DNA from: Microcella pacifica
Lineage (GTDB): Bacteria > Actinomycetota > Actinomycetes > Actinomycetales > Microbacteriaceae
Direction of reading: 5' to 3'
NCBI RefSeq assembly: GCF_009371975.2
Contig: NZ_VIKT02000004.1
Coordinates: 62,001 to 126,000 of the forward strand
Length of the DNA: 64,000 bases
How positions within the stretch are numbered: position 1 is the stretch's first letter; the number at the start of each line of letters is the position of its first letter. Of the stretch, positions 9,829 through 18,308 are shown in pieces. The translations under genes were made by a program, and so were the position numbers. The notes beneath the pieces are model-generated. The model worked only from the letters and a program-made list of their open reading frames with translations, did no database searches and was not told the DNA's origin.

Positions 9829-9900
9829 TGCGCCAGATCTGGCGCGAAGGGGCGCGTGGTGGAGGAGGTACAGCCAGTTTGCGTCAGATCTGGCACATGA
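9829..9900. repeat. AGATCT palindromic repeats, right of the two-component operon
   Basis: GCCAGATCTGGC (9832-9843, perfect palindrome, followed by GCGAAGGGGCGC) and a variant GTCAGATCTGGC (9883-9894). The first matches the copy at 7536 in the palindrome and in the GGGCGC that follows, so the kinase-regulator operon is bracketed by direct copies. The rest of this 127-bp gap before era holds no other signal that I see. Confidence 0.55.
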
Positions 9901-9943
9901 CGGCGACGCCGGTGCGGGATGCTCGGGGCGCAGCCGCGCGGCC

Positions 9944-10864
9944 TTAGAACCCGAGCTTGCCGAGCTGCTTGGGGTCGCGCTGCCACTCCTTGGCGACCTT
10001 GACGTGCAGCTTGAGGTACACGCGCTGGCCGAGCAGCGCCTCGATCGAGTGCCGAGCACGCGTGCCGACCTCGGTGAGGCGCGACCCGCGGTGCCCGATG
10101 ATGATGCCCTTCTGGCTGTCGCGCTCAACCCACACGTTGGCGAAGATGTCGAGCACGGCCGAGCCCGACCGCTCGGTCATCTCATCGACGGTGACGGCGA
10201 GCGAGTGGGGCAGCTCGTCGCTCACGCCTTCGAGCGCGGCCTCGCGGATGAGCTCGGCGACCCGGTCGATCGCGGTCTCCTCCGTCACAGCATCCGCCTC
10301 GTAGAGAGGCGGCGAGACGGGCATGAGGGCGATCAGCTCGTCGGCGAGCAGGTCGACCTGGTCGCCCGTGACGGCCGAGAGCGGAATGACCGCATCCCAC
10401 TCGCGCAGCTCCGACACGGCGAGCAGCTGCTCGGCGACCCGCGCGCGCGAGGCATCGTCGGTCTTGGTCACGATCGCGATCTTGCGCGTGCGCGCGAAGC
10501 TGTCGAGCTGCTCGTTGATGAAGCGGTCGCCCGGCCCGATCGGCTCACCCGCGGGCACGCAGAACCCGATGACGTCGACGTCGCCGAGGGTGTCCTGCAC
10601 GACGGCGTTGAGCCGCTCGCCGAGGAGCGTGCGCGGCCGGTGCATGCCCGGCGTGTCCACGACGATCAACTGCCCGGCTGCGCGGTGCACGATCCCCCGG
10701 ATCGCGCGTCGCGTGGTCTGCGGCTTCGACGAGGTGATGGCGACCTTCTCGCCGACGAGGGCGTTCATGAGGGTCGACTTGCCGACGTTCGGCCGGCCGA
10801 CGAAGGTCACGAAGCCCGCGCGGTGCTCGCGGGAACCGCCGCCGCCTCGGCCGTCAGCGCTCAC
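9944..10864 (-). CDS. era: GTPase Era
   Basis: Ras-like GTPase that assists 30S maturation by binding the 3' end of 16S rRNA. G1 is GRPNVGKS (residues 23-30), G3 is DTPGMH, G4 is TKTD. The C-terminal KH domain contains GIIIGHRGSRLTEVGTRAR. Length is 306 residues, normal for Era. It overlaps the upstream CBS/DUF21 gene by 4 bp and ends the phoH-ybeY-CBS-era string, an arrangement common in Actinobacteria that ties rRNA processing (YbeY) to 30S assembly. Very secure. Confidence 0.97.
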   Translation of the reverse strand: MSADGRGGGGSREHRAGFVTFVGRPNVGKSTLMNALVGEKVAITSSKPQTTRRAIRGIVHRAAGQLIVVDTPGMHRPRTLLGERLNAVVQDTLGDVDVIGFCVPAGEPIGPGDRFINEQLDSFARTRKIAIVTKTDDASRARVAEQLLAVSELREWDAVIPLSAVTGDQVDLLADELIALMPVSPPLYEADAVTEETAIDRVAELIREAALEGVSDELPHSLAVTVDEMTERSGSAVLDIFANVWVERDSQKGIIIGHRGSRLTEVGTRARHSIEALLGQRVYLKLHVKVAKEWQRDPKQLGKLGF

Positions 10865-12213
10865 GAGGCGCTGCCGTGCTGCTCGAGCCGAGCATCCTGA
10901 ATCGGGGTCGACCCGGTGTCTGTCGAGTTCGCGAACGCGAGCTTCGCGTCGATGAGGGCCTGGTCGGCCGAGACGAGCACCGTGACGACGCGCTTGCGTC
11001 GGCCCTCGGTGCGCTCGGCGGTGAGGTGCAGGCCATCGACCTCGGTCGTCGACCCGACCACGGGGAGTCGCCCGACGTGCTTCGCGAGCAGACCGCCGAC
11101 CGTGTCGACCTCGTCGTCGTCGAGCTCGATGCCGAATAGGTCGCCGAGCTCGTCGACGGGCATGCGCGCGCTCACGCGGAACTCGTTGTCGCTCAACTGC
11201 TCCGACATGGCGACGTCGCGGTCGTACTCATCGCTGATCTCGCCGACGAGCTCCTCGATGAGGTCCTCCATCGTCACGAGGCCGGCGATGCCGCCGTACT
11301 CGTCGACGACGAGCGCCATGTGGTTGGAGGCGAGCTGCATCTCGCGCAGGGCGTCGTCGGCCTTCTTCGACTCGGGGATGAACAGGGCCGGCTTGGCGAG
11401 CTCCTCGACGCTCGTCGTCGCGCACGCGGCCGGCTGCTCGTAGGCGAGGCGGGCCGCATCGCGCAGGTAGATGATGCCGAGCACGTCGTCGCTGCTCTCG
11501 CCGATGACGGGGATGCGCGACACGCCTTTCGCGAGGAAGAGCGCCATCGCGTCGGTGACGGTCGACCCCTGCTCAATCGTCACCATGTCGGTGCGCGGCA
11601 GCATCGTCTCGCGCACGATCGTCTCGTTGAAGTCGAAGATCGAGCGGATGAGGTCGCGGTCGTCGGCGTCCAGCACGTCGAGGTCGGTCGCCTCGTCGAC
11701 CATGCTCAGCAGCTGCTCCTCGCTCGAGAAGGTCGCGCTCTTCGGGCGGCCCGGCGTGACCCGGTTGCCGATCGCGACGAGGGCATCCGCGATGGGCCCG
11801 GTGATGAGCCGGACGGCTCGAATGAGCCAATCGGTGTAGCGGAGCATCCCGCGAGGGTTTGCGCGACCGACGCTGCGCGGGCTGGAGCCGACGAGGATGA
11901 ACGAGACGATGATCATGATCGCGGCGCTCAGCGCGAGGGCCGCCCACCACTCCTCGAAGATCGACGCGAAAGCGAGGGTCACGAGCACCGCGGCGAAGGT
12001 CTCGGCGACGATGCGGAGGAAGTTGAGAGCGTTGACGTGCGCCCCGATGTCGCCCGCGACCGCGTAGAGCCGCTTCGGGCGAGGGCGCGCGGCCGCAAGC
12101 TCGAGCAGGTCGTTGCGGCTCACGACGCTCAGGGCCGCGTCGATCGCGGCGAGGAGGCCGCCGAAGGCGACGAGCCCGAAGGCGATGACGAAGAAGACGA
12201 CCGCGAGGGTCAC
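10861..12213 (-). CDS. CNNM/CorC-type membrane protein with CBS pair (hemolysin family)
   Basis: 450 residues. An N-terminal DUF21/CNNM membrane domain (~1-165, three to four helices) is followed by two CBS domains (~205-330; motifs MLPRTDMVTIEQ, VDEYGGIAGLVTMEDLIEELVGEI) and a CorC_HlyC transporter-associated domain (~345-430; VSARMPVDELGDLFGIEL). Such proteins are linked to Mg2+/Co2+ efflux or resistance; hemolysin is a historical name. The start GTG at 12213 (VTLAVVFFVIAFGLVAF) overlaps the ybeY stop by 4 bp. The frame is open far upstream but that part lies over ybeY. Ion specificity cannot be read. Confidence 0.88.
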   Translation of the reverse strand: MTLAVVFFVIAFGLVAFGGLLAAIDAALSVVSRNDLLELAAARPRPKRLYAVAGDIGAHVNALNFLRIVAETFAAVLVTLAFASIFEEWWAALALSAAIMIIVSFILVGSSPRSVGRANPRGMLRYTDWLIRAVRLITGPIADALVAIGNRVTPGRPKSATFSSEEQLLSMVDEATDLDVLDADDRDLIRSIFDFNETIVRETMLPRTDMVTIEQGSTVTDAMALFLAKGVSRIPVIGESSDDVLGIIYLRDAARLAYEQPAACATTSVEELAKPALFIPESKKADDALREMQLASNHMALVVDEYGGIAGLVTMEDLIEELVGEISDEYDRDVAMSEQLSDNEFRVSARMPVDELGDLFGIELDDDEVDTVGGLLAKHVGRLPVVGSTTEVDGLHLTAERTEGRRKRVVTVLVSADQALIDAKLAFANSTDTGSTPIQDARLEQHGSAS

Positions 12214-12677
12214 GGCCGGCGCTTCCGCTCGTCGAGGGCGAAGCTCACGAGGATGTCGCGCTGCAGGCCGAACATCTCGCGCTCCTCGTCCGGCTCCGCG
12301 TGGTCGAAGCCGAGCAGGTGCAGGAGCCCGTGCGTCGTCAGCAGTAGCAGCTCGTCGAGCGTCGAGTGGCCGGCGGCCTCGGCCTGACCGACCGCGACCT
12401 GCGGGCACAGCACGATGTCGCCGAGCAGGCCGGGCGGCGTGGGCTCCTCGTCGCTGCCGGGGCGCAGCTCGTCCATGGGGAAGCTCAGCACGTCGGTCGG
12501 GCCCGGCTCGTCCATCCACTCGATGTGCAGGCGCTCCATCGCGCCCTCGTCGACGAGTTGAATCGCGAGCTCGGCGTCGCGGTGCACCTTCAACGCGTCG
12601 AAGGCGTGCAGCACGAGGCGCTGCAGGGCCGACTCGTCGATGTCGAAGCCCGACTCGTTGTTGATCTCGATCGACAC
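12210..12677 (-). CDS. ybeY: Endoribonuclease YbeY
   Basis: Metal-dependent endoribonuclease acting in 16S rRNA 3' maturation and ribosome quality control. The zinc site HGLLHLLGFDH lies at about residues 117-127 of 155. Start GTG 12677 (VSIEINNESGFDIDE) sits one base past the phoH stop codon; longer in-frame extensions overlap phoH and look like shadow translation. Flanked by phoH and the CBS gene, as usual in Actinobacteria. Secure. Confidence 0.95.
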   Translation of the reverse strand: MSIEINNESGFDIDESALQRLVLHAFDALKVHRDAELAIQLVDEGAMERLHIEWMDEPGPTDVLSFPMDELRPGSDEEPTPPGLLGDIVLCPQVAVGQAEAAGHSTLDELLLLTTHGLLHLLGFDHAEPDEEREMFGLQRDILVSFALDERKRRP

Positions 12678-12678
12678 G

Positions 12679-13896
12679 TCAGCGCCCTCCGGTCTCGGGT
12701 CGCGGGCGCCGGGGGAACCGGTCGCGGGGCTGCGCCGCGCCACCACGCGCGCCGCCGAGCCCGGCGCGACGCTCCGCGCGGTTGCCGCCGCGAGCATCCG
12801 CGCCGCCGTCGCCTCTTCGGCCGTGCTCGCGCTCGTACTGCTGTGCCTGCTTCTGCGCGTCGTACTTCGTGTAGGCGTCGACGATGCGGCCGACGAGCGA
12901 GTGGCGCACGACGTCATCGGAGGTGAGGCGCGCGAAGTGGATGTCGTCGATCTCACCGAGCACGCGGGTCACGAGCTGCAGACCGCTCGCGCCCACGGGC
13001 AGGTCGACCTGCGTGATGTCGCCCGTGACGACCATCTTCGAGCCGAAGCCGAGCCGAGTGAGGAACATCTTCATCTGCTCAGGGCTCGTGTTCTGCGCCT
13101 CATCGAGCACGATGAACGAGTTGTTGAGCGTGCGCCCGCGCATGTACGCGAGCGGCGCGACCTCGACGACGCCCGTCGTGAGCAGCTTGGGCACGAGCTC
13201 CGGGTCCATCATCTCGTTGAGCGCGTCGTAGAGCGGCCGCAGGTAGGGGTCGATCTTGTCGGTGAGCGTGCCCGGCAGGAACCCGAGCCGCTCCCCCGCC
13301 TCGACGGCCGGGCGCGTGAGGATGATGCGCTCGACCTCCTTGCGCTGCAGCGCCTGCACGGCCTTCGCCATGGCGAGGTACGTCTTGCCGGTGCCCGCGG
13401 GGCCGATGCCGAAGACGATCGTGTTGAGGTCGATCGCGTCGACGTAGGCCTTCTGGCCGAGCGTCTTGGGGCGGATGCTCTTGCCGCGACTCGTGAGGAT
13501 CGCCTGACTCAGCACCTCCGCAGGGCTGCCCGCACCGGCATCGAGGATGCGCTTCGAGGAGGTCACCTCGGTCGGCCCGAGATCGTGACCCTGCCGCACC
13601 ATGGTGATGAGCTCGTCGACGAGACGGTAGGCCGCGTCGACCTGAGAAGCGTCGCCCTCGAGCGTCACCTGGTTTCCGCGCACGTGCACGTCGACGAGCG
13701 GGTACTGGGCTTCGAGCGTCGTGAGCAGGCGGTCCTGCGGGCCGAGCAGCCGCACCATGGCGACGCCGTCGACCTCAAGAGACCGCCGCGCGGTCGCGGC
13801 GGACGCAGGCGCGGAGGACGCAGAGGCGGGTGACGCAGGGGCGGGGTTCGCGTCGGCGGCGTTGGTGTTGTTCGCCGCGAGATCGTCAGTCGGCAA
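12679..13896 (-). CDS. phoH: PhoH-like ATPase
   Basis: 405-residue protein with a low-complexity Ala/Pro/Ser start (~1-40), a KH-like segment (~45-100), a P-loop ATPase core ([15 protein letters not shown], Walker [10 protein letters not shown]) and a basic Gly/Arg-rich tail (~355-405). PhoH proteins are predicted RNA-associated ATPases/helicases and are constantly linked to ybeY, as here. The ATG at 13896 overlaps the 3' end of the hit gene by 11 bp. The basic RG-rich tail may bind RNA. Function beyond ATPase is inferred from the family. Confidence 0.93.
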   Translation of the reverse strand: MPTDDLAANNTNAADANPAPASPASASSAPASAATARRSLEVDGVAMVRLLGPQDRLLTTLEAQYPLVDVHVRGNQVTLEGDASQVDAAYRLVDELITMVRQGHDLGPTEVTSSKRILDAGAGSPAEVLSQAILTSRGKSIRPKTLGQKAYVDAIDLNTIVFGIGPAGTGKTYLAMAKAVQALQRKEVERIILTRPAVEAGERLGFLPGTLTDKIDPYLRPLYDALNEMMDPELVPKLLTTGVVEVAPLAYMRGRTLNNSFIVLDEAQNTSPEQMKMFLTRLGFGSKMVVTGDITQVDLPVGASGLQLVTRVLGEIDDIHFARLTSDDVVRHSLVGRIVDAYTKYDAQKQAQQYEREHGRRGDGGADARGGNRAERRAGLGGARGGAAQPRDRFPRRPRPETGGR

Positions 13897-14239
13897 GGGT
13901 TCCTTCGGCTAGGCCGCCCGCGAGGACGTGGGCGTGAACGTGGAAGACGGTCTGGCCCGCATTCGGGCCGGTGTTGAACACGAGGCGGAATTCTCCGTCG
14001 GCGTGCTCTCGCGCGAGCTCCTGTGCGACGGCGACGACCTCGGCGAGCAGGCCGGGGTCTCCCGCGGCAAGCTCGGCAACGTTGCGGTACTGCGCCGTCT
14101 TGGGCACAACGAGGAGGTGCACGGGCGCCTTCGGGGCGATGTCGCGAAAGGCGATGACCGTGTCGGTCTCGTGCACGATGTCGGCGGGAATCTCGCGCGC
14201 GATGATGCGCTCGAAGATCGTCGGCTCGCTCGTCGTCAT
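13886..14239 (-). CDS. HIT family nucleotide hydrolase (HinT-like)
   Basis: 117-residue histidine-triad protein. The motif FHVHAHVLAGG (about 99-109) carries the catalytic triad histidines, and an N-terminal FERIIAREIPADIV segment is typical of the HinT branch, which hydrolyses purine nucleoside phosphoramidates. ATG at 14239 (MTTSEPTIFERII) is preferred over an upstream ATG at 14263, which would add eight residues atypical for the family. First of the hit-phoH-ybeY-CBS-era run. Secure as family, substrate inferred. Confidence 0.93.
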   Translation of the reverse strand: MTTSEPTIFERIIAREIPADIVHETDTVIAFRDIAPKAPVHLLVVPKTAQYRNVAELAAGDPGLLAEVVAVAQELAREHADGEFRLVFNTGPNAGQTVFHVHAHVLAGGLAEGTLAD

Positions 14240-14304
14240 GGTGTCCAGTCTAGAGCGAGGCACCGATGGCCGCCGGGGAGTCGCTCAGGGTGCCGCAGGC
14301 GCGG

Positions 14305-15060
14305 TCACCAGCGCCCGAGCGCGGCATTGAGCAGCGCGATCGCCGCCGGCCCCGCCGTCGACGTGCGCAGCACGGTATCCCCGAGCCGCACACGGTGGGC
14401 GCCCGCCGCCTCGAGCTCGGCGAGCTCGGCATCGGTGATGCCCCCCTCCGGCCCGACGACGAGCACGAGGTCGCCCTCCCCCAGGTCGGTCGCCGTCAGC
14501 GCGGTGAGCGGGCGCTCGCCCGCAGTGTCGAGCACGATCATGACGGCACCGGATGCTCGTGCCGCCAGCTCCCGCGTCGAGACGAGCCGCTCGACCTCGG
14601 GCAGCCACGGCCGCAGCGACTGCTTGCTCGCCTCCCGCACGATCGACTGCCAGCGCGCGACGCCCTTGGCGACCTTGGGGCCCTCCCACCGCGACACGCT
14701 GCGCGCGGCGTGCCAGGGGATGACACCGCCGACGCCGAGCTCGGTCGCCGCCTGCACAGCGAGCTCGTCGCGATCGCCTTTGGCGAGCGCCTGCGCGAGC
14801 AGGATGCGCGGCGCGGGCCGCTCGTGGCGCTCGACGTGCTCGACCCGCAGTGCGACGGCGGCCGGATCCGCCTCGGTCACGGTGCCGTGCAGCACGAGAC
14901 CGGCGCCGTCGCCGAGCCGCAGGCTCTCGCCGGGGCGCACGCGTGCGACGGTGACGGCGTGCCGGGCATCCGCCCCCTGCACGGAGACGACCACCCCGGG
15001 AACCTCGCCCGCTGCGCTCAGCTGCGCCGCGAGGCTCTCGTCGAGGTAGAAATGCGCCAT
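14305..15060 (-). CDS. rsmE: 16S rRNA m3U1498 methyltransferase
   Basis: SPOUT-class RNA methyltransferase using S-adenosylmethionine to methylate N3 of U1498 in 16S rRNA. A PUA-like N-terminal part is followed by the trefoil-knot domain with LVVGPEGGITDAELAELEAAG and LGDTVLRTSTAGPAAIALLNA, hallmark RsmE motifs. 251 residues. It lies 8 bp downstream of dnaJ, in the order hrcA-dnaJ-rsmE that is widely conserved. Secure. Confidence 0.96.
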   Translation of the reverse strand: MAHFYLDESLAAQLSAAGEVPGVVVSVQGADARHAVTVARVRPGESLRLGDGAGLVLHGTVTEADPAAVALRVEHVERHERPAPRILLAQALAKGDRDELAVQAATELGVGGVIPWHAARSVSRWEGPKVAKGVARWQSIVREASKQSLRPWLPEVERLVSTRELAARASGAVMIVLDTAGERPLTALTATDLGEGDLVLVVGPEGGITDAELAELEAAGAHRVRLGDTVLRTSTAGPAAIALLNAALGRW

Positions 15061-15068
15061 CGGGCGAG

Positions 15069-16172
15069 CTACAGGTTGAGGAAGCGGTCGCGCAGCTTGG
15101 AGAAGAGCCCCTGCTGGAACGTCGCGAACTGGGGCGGCACAGGCCGACGGCTCGCGGCGAACTGCTTGATGAGCTCGGTCTCCTTGCTGTTGAGCCGGGC
15201 CGGGGTGACGACCTGCACGCCGATCTTCAGATCGCCGCGGCCGGAGCCGCGCAGACGCGTGATGCCGCGGTCCTTGATCGTGATGATCTCGGCGCTCTGC
15301 GTGCCGGCCTTGAGCTCGACGCTCACGTCGCCGTCGAGGCCCGGGAGGGTGACGGTCGTGCCGAGGATCGCGTCGGCCATCTGCACCTCGACGGTCGCGA
15401 GCAGGTCGTCGCCGTTGCGGCTGAACGTCTCGTGCGTCTTGACCTTCATCTCGAGGTACAGGTCACCGTTGGGGCCGCCCGCGGGGCCGACCTCGCCTTG
15501 ACCGGGAAGCTGGATGCGCAGGCCCGTGTCGACTCCCGCGGGAATGTCGACGGCGACGGTGCGGCGCGCGCGCACGCGGCCCTGGCCGGCGCACGTCGGG
15601 CACGGGCTCGGGATGACGGTGCCGTAGCCGCGGCACGTGCCGCACGGGCTCGAGGTGAGCACGTTGCCGAGCAGGCTGCGCACGGTGCGCTGAATCTGAC
15701 CGGAGCCCCGGCAGATGTCGCACGTGGCGGGCTCGGTGCCGGGTGAGCAGCAGGAGCCGTTGCAGGTCTCGCACAGCACGGCTGTGTCGACCTCGATCTC
15801 GCGATGGGTGCCGAAGATGATCTCATCGAGCTCGACCTCGACACGCAGCAGGGCGTCCTGCCCGCGCTCGCGGCGCGACCGGGGGCCGCGCTGCGACTGC
15901 CCTCCTCCGAAGAACGTCTCGAAGATGTCGCCGAAGCCTCCGAATCCGGATGCTCCGCCCATGCCGCCGCTGCCGCCCATGTCGTACTGCTGGCGCTGCT
16001 GCGGGTCGCTCAGCACGTCGTAGGCGTGCGTGACCTGCTTGAACCGCTCCGCCGCCTCCCCGCTCGGGTTGACGTCGGGGTGCAGCTCTCGTGCGAGGCG
16101 TCGGTACGCCTTCTTCACCTCATCGGCGCTCGCACCGCGATCGATTCCGAGCACTTCGTAGTGGTCTGCCAC
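15069..16172 (-). CDS. dnaJ: Chaperone DnaJ (DnaJ2 type)
   Basis: Co-chaperone of DnaK. J domain at residues ~1-68 with the HPD loop ([11 protein letters not shown]), a Gly/Phe-rich linker (~70-105), a zinc-binding cysteine domain (~125-205) and C-terminal substrate-binding beta domains. The first zinc repeat reads [12 protein letters not shown] instead of the usual CxxCxGxG, so one zinc-site neighbourhood is altered although both of its cysteines are kept. The gene starts directly after the hrcA stop and so falls under HrcA control. 367 residues, normal length. Confidence 0.96.
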   Translation of the reverse strand: MADHYEVLGIDRGASADEVKKAYRRLARELHPDVNPSGEAAERFKQVTHAYDVLSDPQQRQQYDMGGSGGMGGASGFGGFGDIFETFFGGGQSQRGPRSRRERGQDALLRVEVELDEIIFGTHREIEVDTAVLCETCNGSCCSPGTEPATCDICRGSGQIQRTVRSLLGNVLTSSPCGTCRGYGTVIPSPCPTCAGQGRVRARRTVAVDIPAGVDTGLRIQLPGQGEVGPAGGPNGDLYLEMKVKTHETFSRNGDDLLATVEVQMADAILGTTVTLPGLDGDVSVELKAGTQSAEIITIKDRGITRLRGSGRGDLKIGVQVVTPARLNSKETELIKQFAASRRPVPPQFATFQQGLFSKLRDRFLNL

Positions 16173-17192
16173 TTATTCCTCACCGAGCAGTCGCGACACG
16201 TAGCGCGCCACGGCGCGGACCGCTGCCATGTTGTTCGAGTAATCCATTCGGGTGGGGCCGAGCACCCCGAGTTTCGCGCTCGAGTCGCTGCCCATGCTGT
16301 ACGCGCTCGTGACGACGGCCGCCTCCTGCAGCGCCACATCGTTCTCGCGGCCGATGCGTGCCGACACCCCCTGGCTGTCGAGCTGCATCTCGCTGAACAG
16401 CTTCAAGAGCGTCACCTGCTCCTCGATCGCCTCGAGGACGGGGTAGACGCTGCCCGCGAAGTCCTGCTCGGTGCGCACGAGGTTGGCGGCACCCGCCATC
16501 ACGAGCCGATCGGAGCGGTGCTCGTCGACGTGCCTGAGCAGGGCATCCGCGACCACACGAACGGCTTCCCGCCGATCGGGGGCGAATTGGCCGTCGAGCG
16601 TGCCGGCAACGGTGCCGACTTCCGCGAGAGCACGGCCGGAGAGCGCGGCGTTGAGCTTCGCCCGCAGCTCCCCCACGAACACCTCGTCGGCCTCGACCGG
16701 TAGTTCGATCATGCGCTGGTCAACGCGACCGCCGTCGGTGATGAACACCGTCATGAGGCGCGTCGGGCTCATGGGCACGAGTTCGATGTGCCGCACGCGC
16801 GCATTGCCGAGCGTCGGGTACTGCACGAGCGCGACCTGGTTGGTCAGGGAGGAGAGCAGGCGCACGGTGCGCGCGAAGACGTCGTCGAGGTCGACCGACT
16901 GATCGAGGAAGGCGGCGATGGCCTGGCGCTGGCCGGCGCTCAGCGGCCGCAGGTCGGCGAGCTGGTCGACGAAGACCCGGTACCCCTTGTCGGTCGGCAC
17001 CCGACCCGAGGAGGTGTGGGGTGCCGAGATGAGCTCCTCTTCTTCGAGGAGCGCCATGTCGTTGCGGATCGTCGCGGCGGAGACGCCGAACTGGTGGCGA
17101 TCGACGATCGCCTTCGAGCCGACGGGCTCGCGAGAGGCGACGTAGTCCTGCACGATGGCCCGCAAGACGTGCAGAGCGCGGTCGGAAACCAT
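16173..17192 (-). CDS. hrcA: Heat-inducible transcription repressor HrcA
   Basis: 339-residue repressor of class I heat-shock genes. An N-terminal winged helix (about 1-80: LHVLRAIVQDYVASREPVGSKAI, FGVSAATIRNDMALLEEEELI, HTSSGRVPTDKGYRVFVD) is followed by a GAF-like effector domain and an inserted dimerisation domain. The ATG at 17192 (MVSDRALHVLRA) matches the family; the frame continues upstream to 17276 but that extension would overlap the operator. A CIRCE-type site lies 68-94 bp upstream, so the hrcA-dnaJ operon is likely autorepressed and released with GroEL involvement under heat shock. Confidence 0.96.
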   Translation of the reverse strand: MVSDRALHVLRAIVQDYVASREPVGSKAIVDRHQFGVSAATIRNDMALLEEEELISAPHTSSGRVPTDKGYRVFVDQLADLRPLSAGQRQAIAAFLDQSVDLDDVFARTVRLLSSLTNQVALVQYPTLGNARVRHIELVPMSPTRLMTVFITDGGRVDQRMIELPVEADEVFVGELRAKLNAALSGRALAEVGTVAGTLDGQFAPDRREAVRVVADALLRHVDEHRSDRLVMAGAANLVRTEQDFAGSVYPVLEAIEEQVTLLKLFSEMQLDSQGVSARIGRENDVALQEAAVVTSAYSMGSDSSAKLGVLGPTRMDYSNNMAAVRAVARYVSRLLGEE

Positions 17193-17259
17193 CCTTGCCC
17201 CTCTCCTCGTCGTGCTCGTCGTCGTGGCTGTTCTCATGGCCGTCGTCGTGGCCGCGCCG

Positions 17260-17286
17260 CTGGCACTCGAAACCACTGACTGCCAA
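17260..17286 (-). promoter_or_regulatory. CIRCE operator upstream of hrcA
   Basis: On the minus strand TTGGCAGTC, nine spacer bases (AGTGGTTTC), then GAGTGCCAG. Consensus CIRCE is TTAGCACTC-N9-GAGTGCTAA. Here the spacing is exact and the arms pair at seven of nine positions. A TAGAAT -10-like hexamer lies immediately upstream, so bound HrcA would cover the transcription start. Confidence 0.85.
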
Positions 17287-17456
17287 TTCTACCCCGCCAC
17301 ACCGTGAGCGCATCGTTGCCTCCGACGGAGGTGCGCACTACGGTGATGGTGTGCTCGCACCGCGCGGAGCAGTTATGCACACCGCAACGATGCGAGTCAC
17401 ACGTCAGGCTCCACCCCGGGTCCCTCTTGTTCGGACGATTGAAAGGCAGCACCCAC

Positions 17457-17855
17457 ATGACTGAGTCCACTCCGCCCCCCGCAGCTCCGCAGCCCGCCCA
17501 GCCCCTCAGCGAGACCGAGGACCGCCAGTGGGCTTCCTTCGCCCACCTCGGCGGAATCCTGGGCTTCCTGCCCGCCCTCATCATCTGGCTCGTCTTCAAG
17601 GACCGCGGTTCGTTCACGAACCAGGAGGCCAAGGAGGCCCTGAACTTCCAGATCACGGTGGCGATCGCGCAGGTCGTCATCTTCATCCTCAACGCGATCC
17701 TCGGCGCCGTGACGCTGGGCCTCTGGGCGCTCATCGGCTGGATCTTCCCGCTCGCCGTGTGGGTGTTCGCCGTGATCTTCTCGATCATGGGCTTCACCAA
17801 GGCGAAGGACGGCACCGCATACCGCTACGCCGTGTCGATCCGCCTCATCAAGTAG
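17457..17855 (+). CDS. DUF4870 membrane protein, copy 1
   Basis: 132 residues: a Pro/Ala-rich cytoplasmic start (~1-22), then the DUF4870/Tic20-like core with three to four hydrophobic helices (FAHLGGILGFLPALIIWLVF, the NQEAKEALNFQITVAI segment, then two long helices) and a short basic end AYRYAVSIRLIK. The ATG at 17457 has a GAAAGG ribosome site; the open frame upstream to 17304 is not protein-like. It is followed by a hairpin terminator and a paralogue. Function of the family is unknown. Confidence 0.85.
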   Translation: MTESTPPPAAPQPAQPLSETEDRQWASFAHLGGILGFLPALIIWLVFKDRGSFTNQEAKEALNFQITVAIAQVVIFILNAILGAVTLGLWALIGWIFPLAVWVFAVIFSIMGFTKAKDGTAYRYAVSIRLIK

Positions 17856-17871
17856 GTCATCACTTTCCGCC

Positions 17872-17906
17872 CACGGGGCCCGCGCGCTATCGCGCCGGGC
17901 CCCGTG
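17872..17906 (+). terminator. GC-rich hairpin after the first DUF4870 gene
   Basis: CACGGGGCCCG pairs exactly with CGGGCCCCGTG, and an inner CGCG pair surrounds a short loop. The hairpin starts 16 bp after the stop codon and is followed by GCGGTGTTTAAT. It probably separates transcription of the two DUF4870 genes. Confidence 0.7.
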
Positions 17907-17923
17907 CGGTGTTTAATGGCCCC

Positions 17924-18295
17924 ATGAGCCAACAGCCGCCCGTCAACCCGTACGCCACCGCCCCCGCACCCCTGCGGCCCGAGGACGAGAAGCTGTGGGC
18001 GACATTGATTCACGTCGGCGGCATCTTCTTCGGCTTCGTGCCCGCCCTCGTCGGGTACCTCGTGCTCAAGGACCGCGGGCCGTTCATCCGCGGCCACTCC
18101 ATGACGGCGCTCAACTTCCAACTCACGATGCTCATCGGCTACGTCGCCGGCTACGTGCTGGCCTTCGTCTTCATCGGGTTCCTCGTGCTGCTCGCCGTAG
18201 GAGTCGTCATCATCGTGTTCGGCATCATTGCCGCGATCGCCGCCAACCGCGGCGAGGAGTACTACTACCCCGTCGCGATCAAGTTCTTGAACTGA
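17924..18295 (+). CDS. DUF4870 membrane protein, copy 2
   Basis: 123-residue paralogue of the preceding gene: a proline-rich start (MSQQPPVNPYATAPAP), then the same core (WATLIHVGGIFFGFVPALVG, LKDRGPFIRGHSMTALNFQ), two long hydrophobic helices, and a terminal YYYPVAIKFLN. The ATG at 17924 follows the hairpin after 17 bp. It converges on hemW with only 13 bp between stops. Likely a tandem duplication that has diverged; unknown function. Confidence 0.85.
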   Translation: MSQQPPVNPYATAPAPLRPEDEKLWATLIHVGGIFFGFVPALVGYLVLKDRGPFIRGHSMTALNFQLTMLIGYVAGYVLAFVFIGFLVLLAVGVVIIVFGIIAAIAANRGEEYYYPVAIKFLN

Positions 18296-18308
18296 CGCGG
18301 TCGACGGC

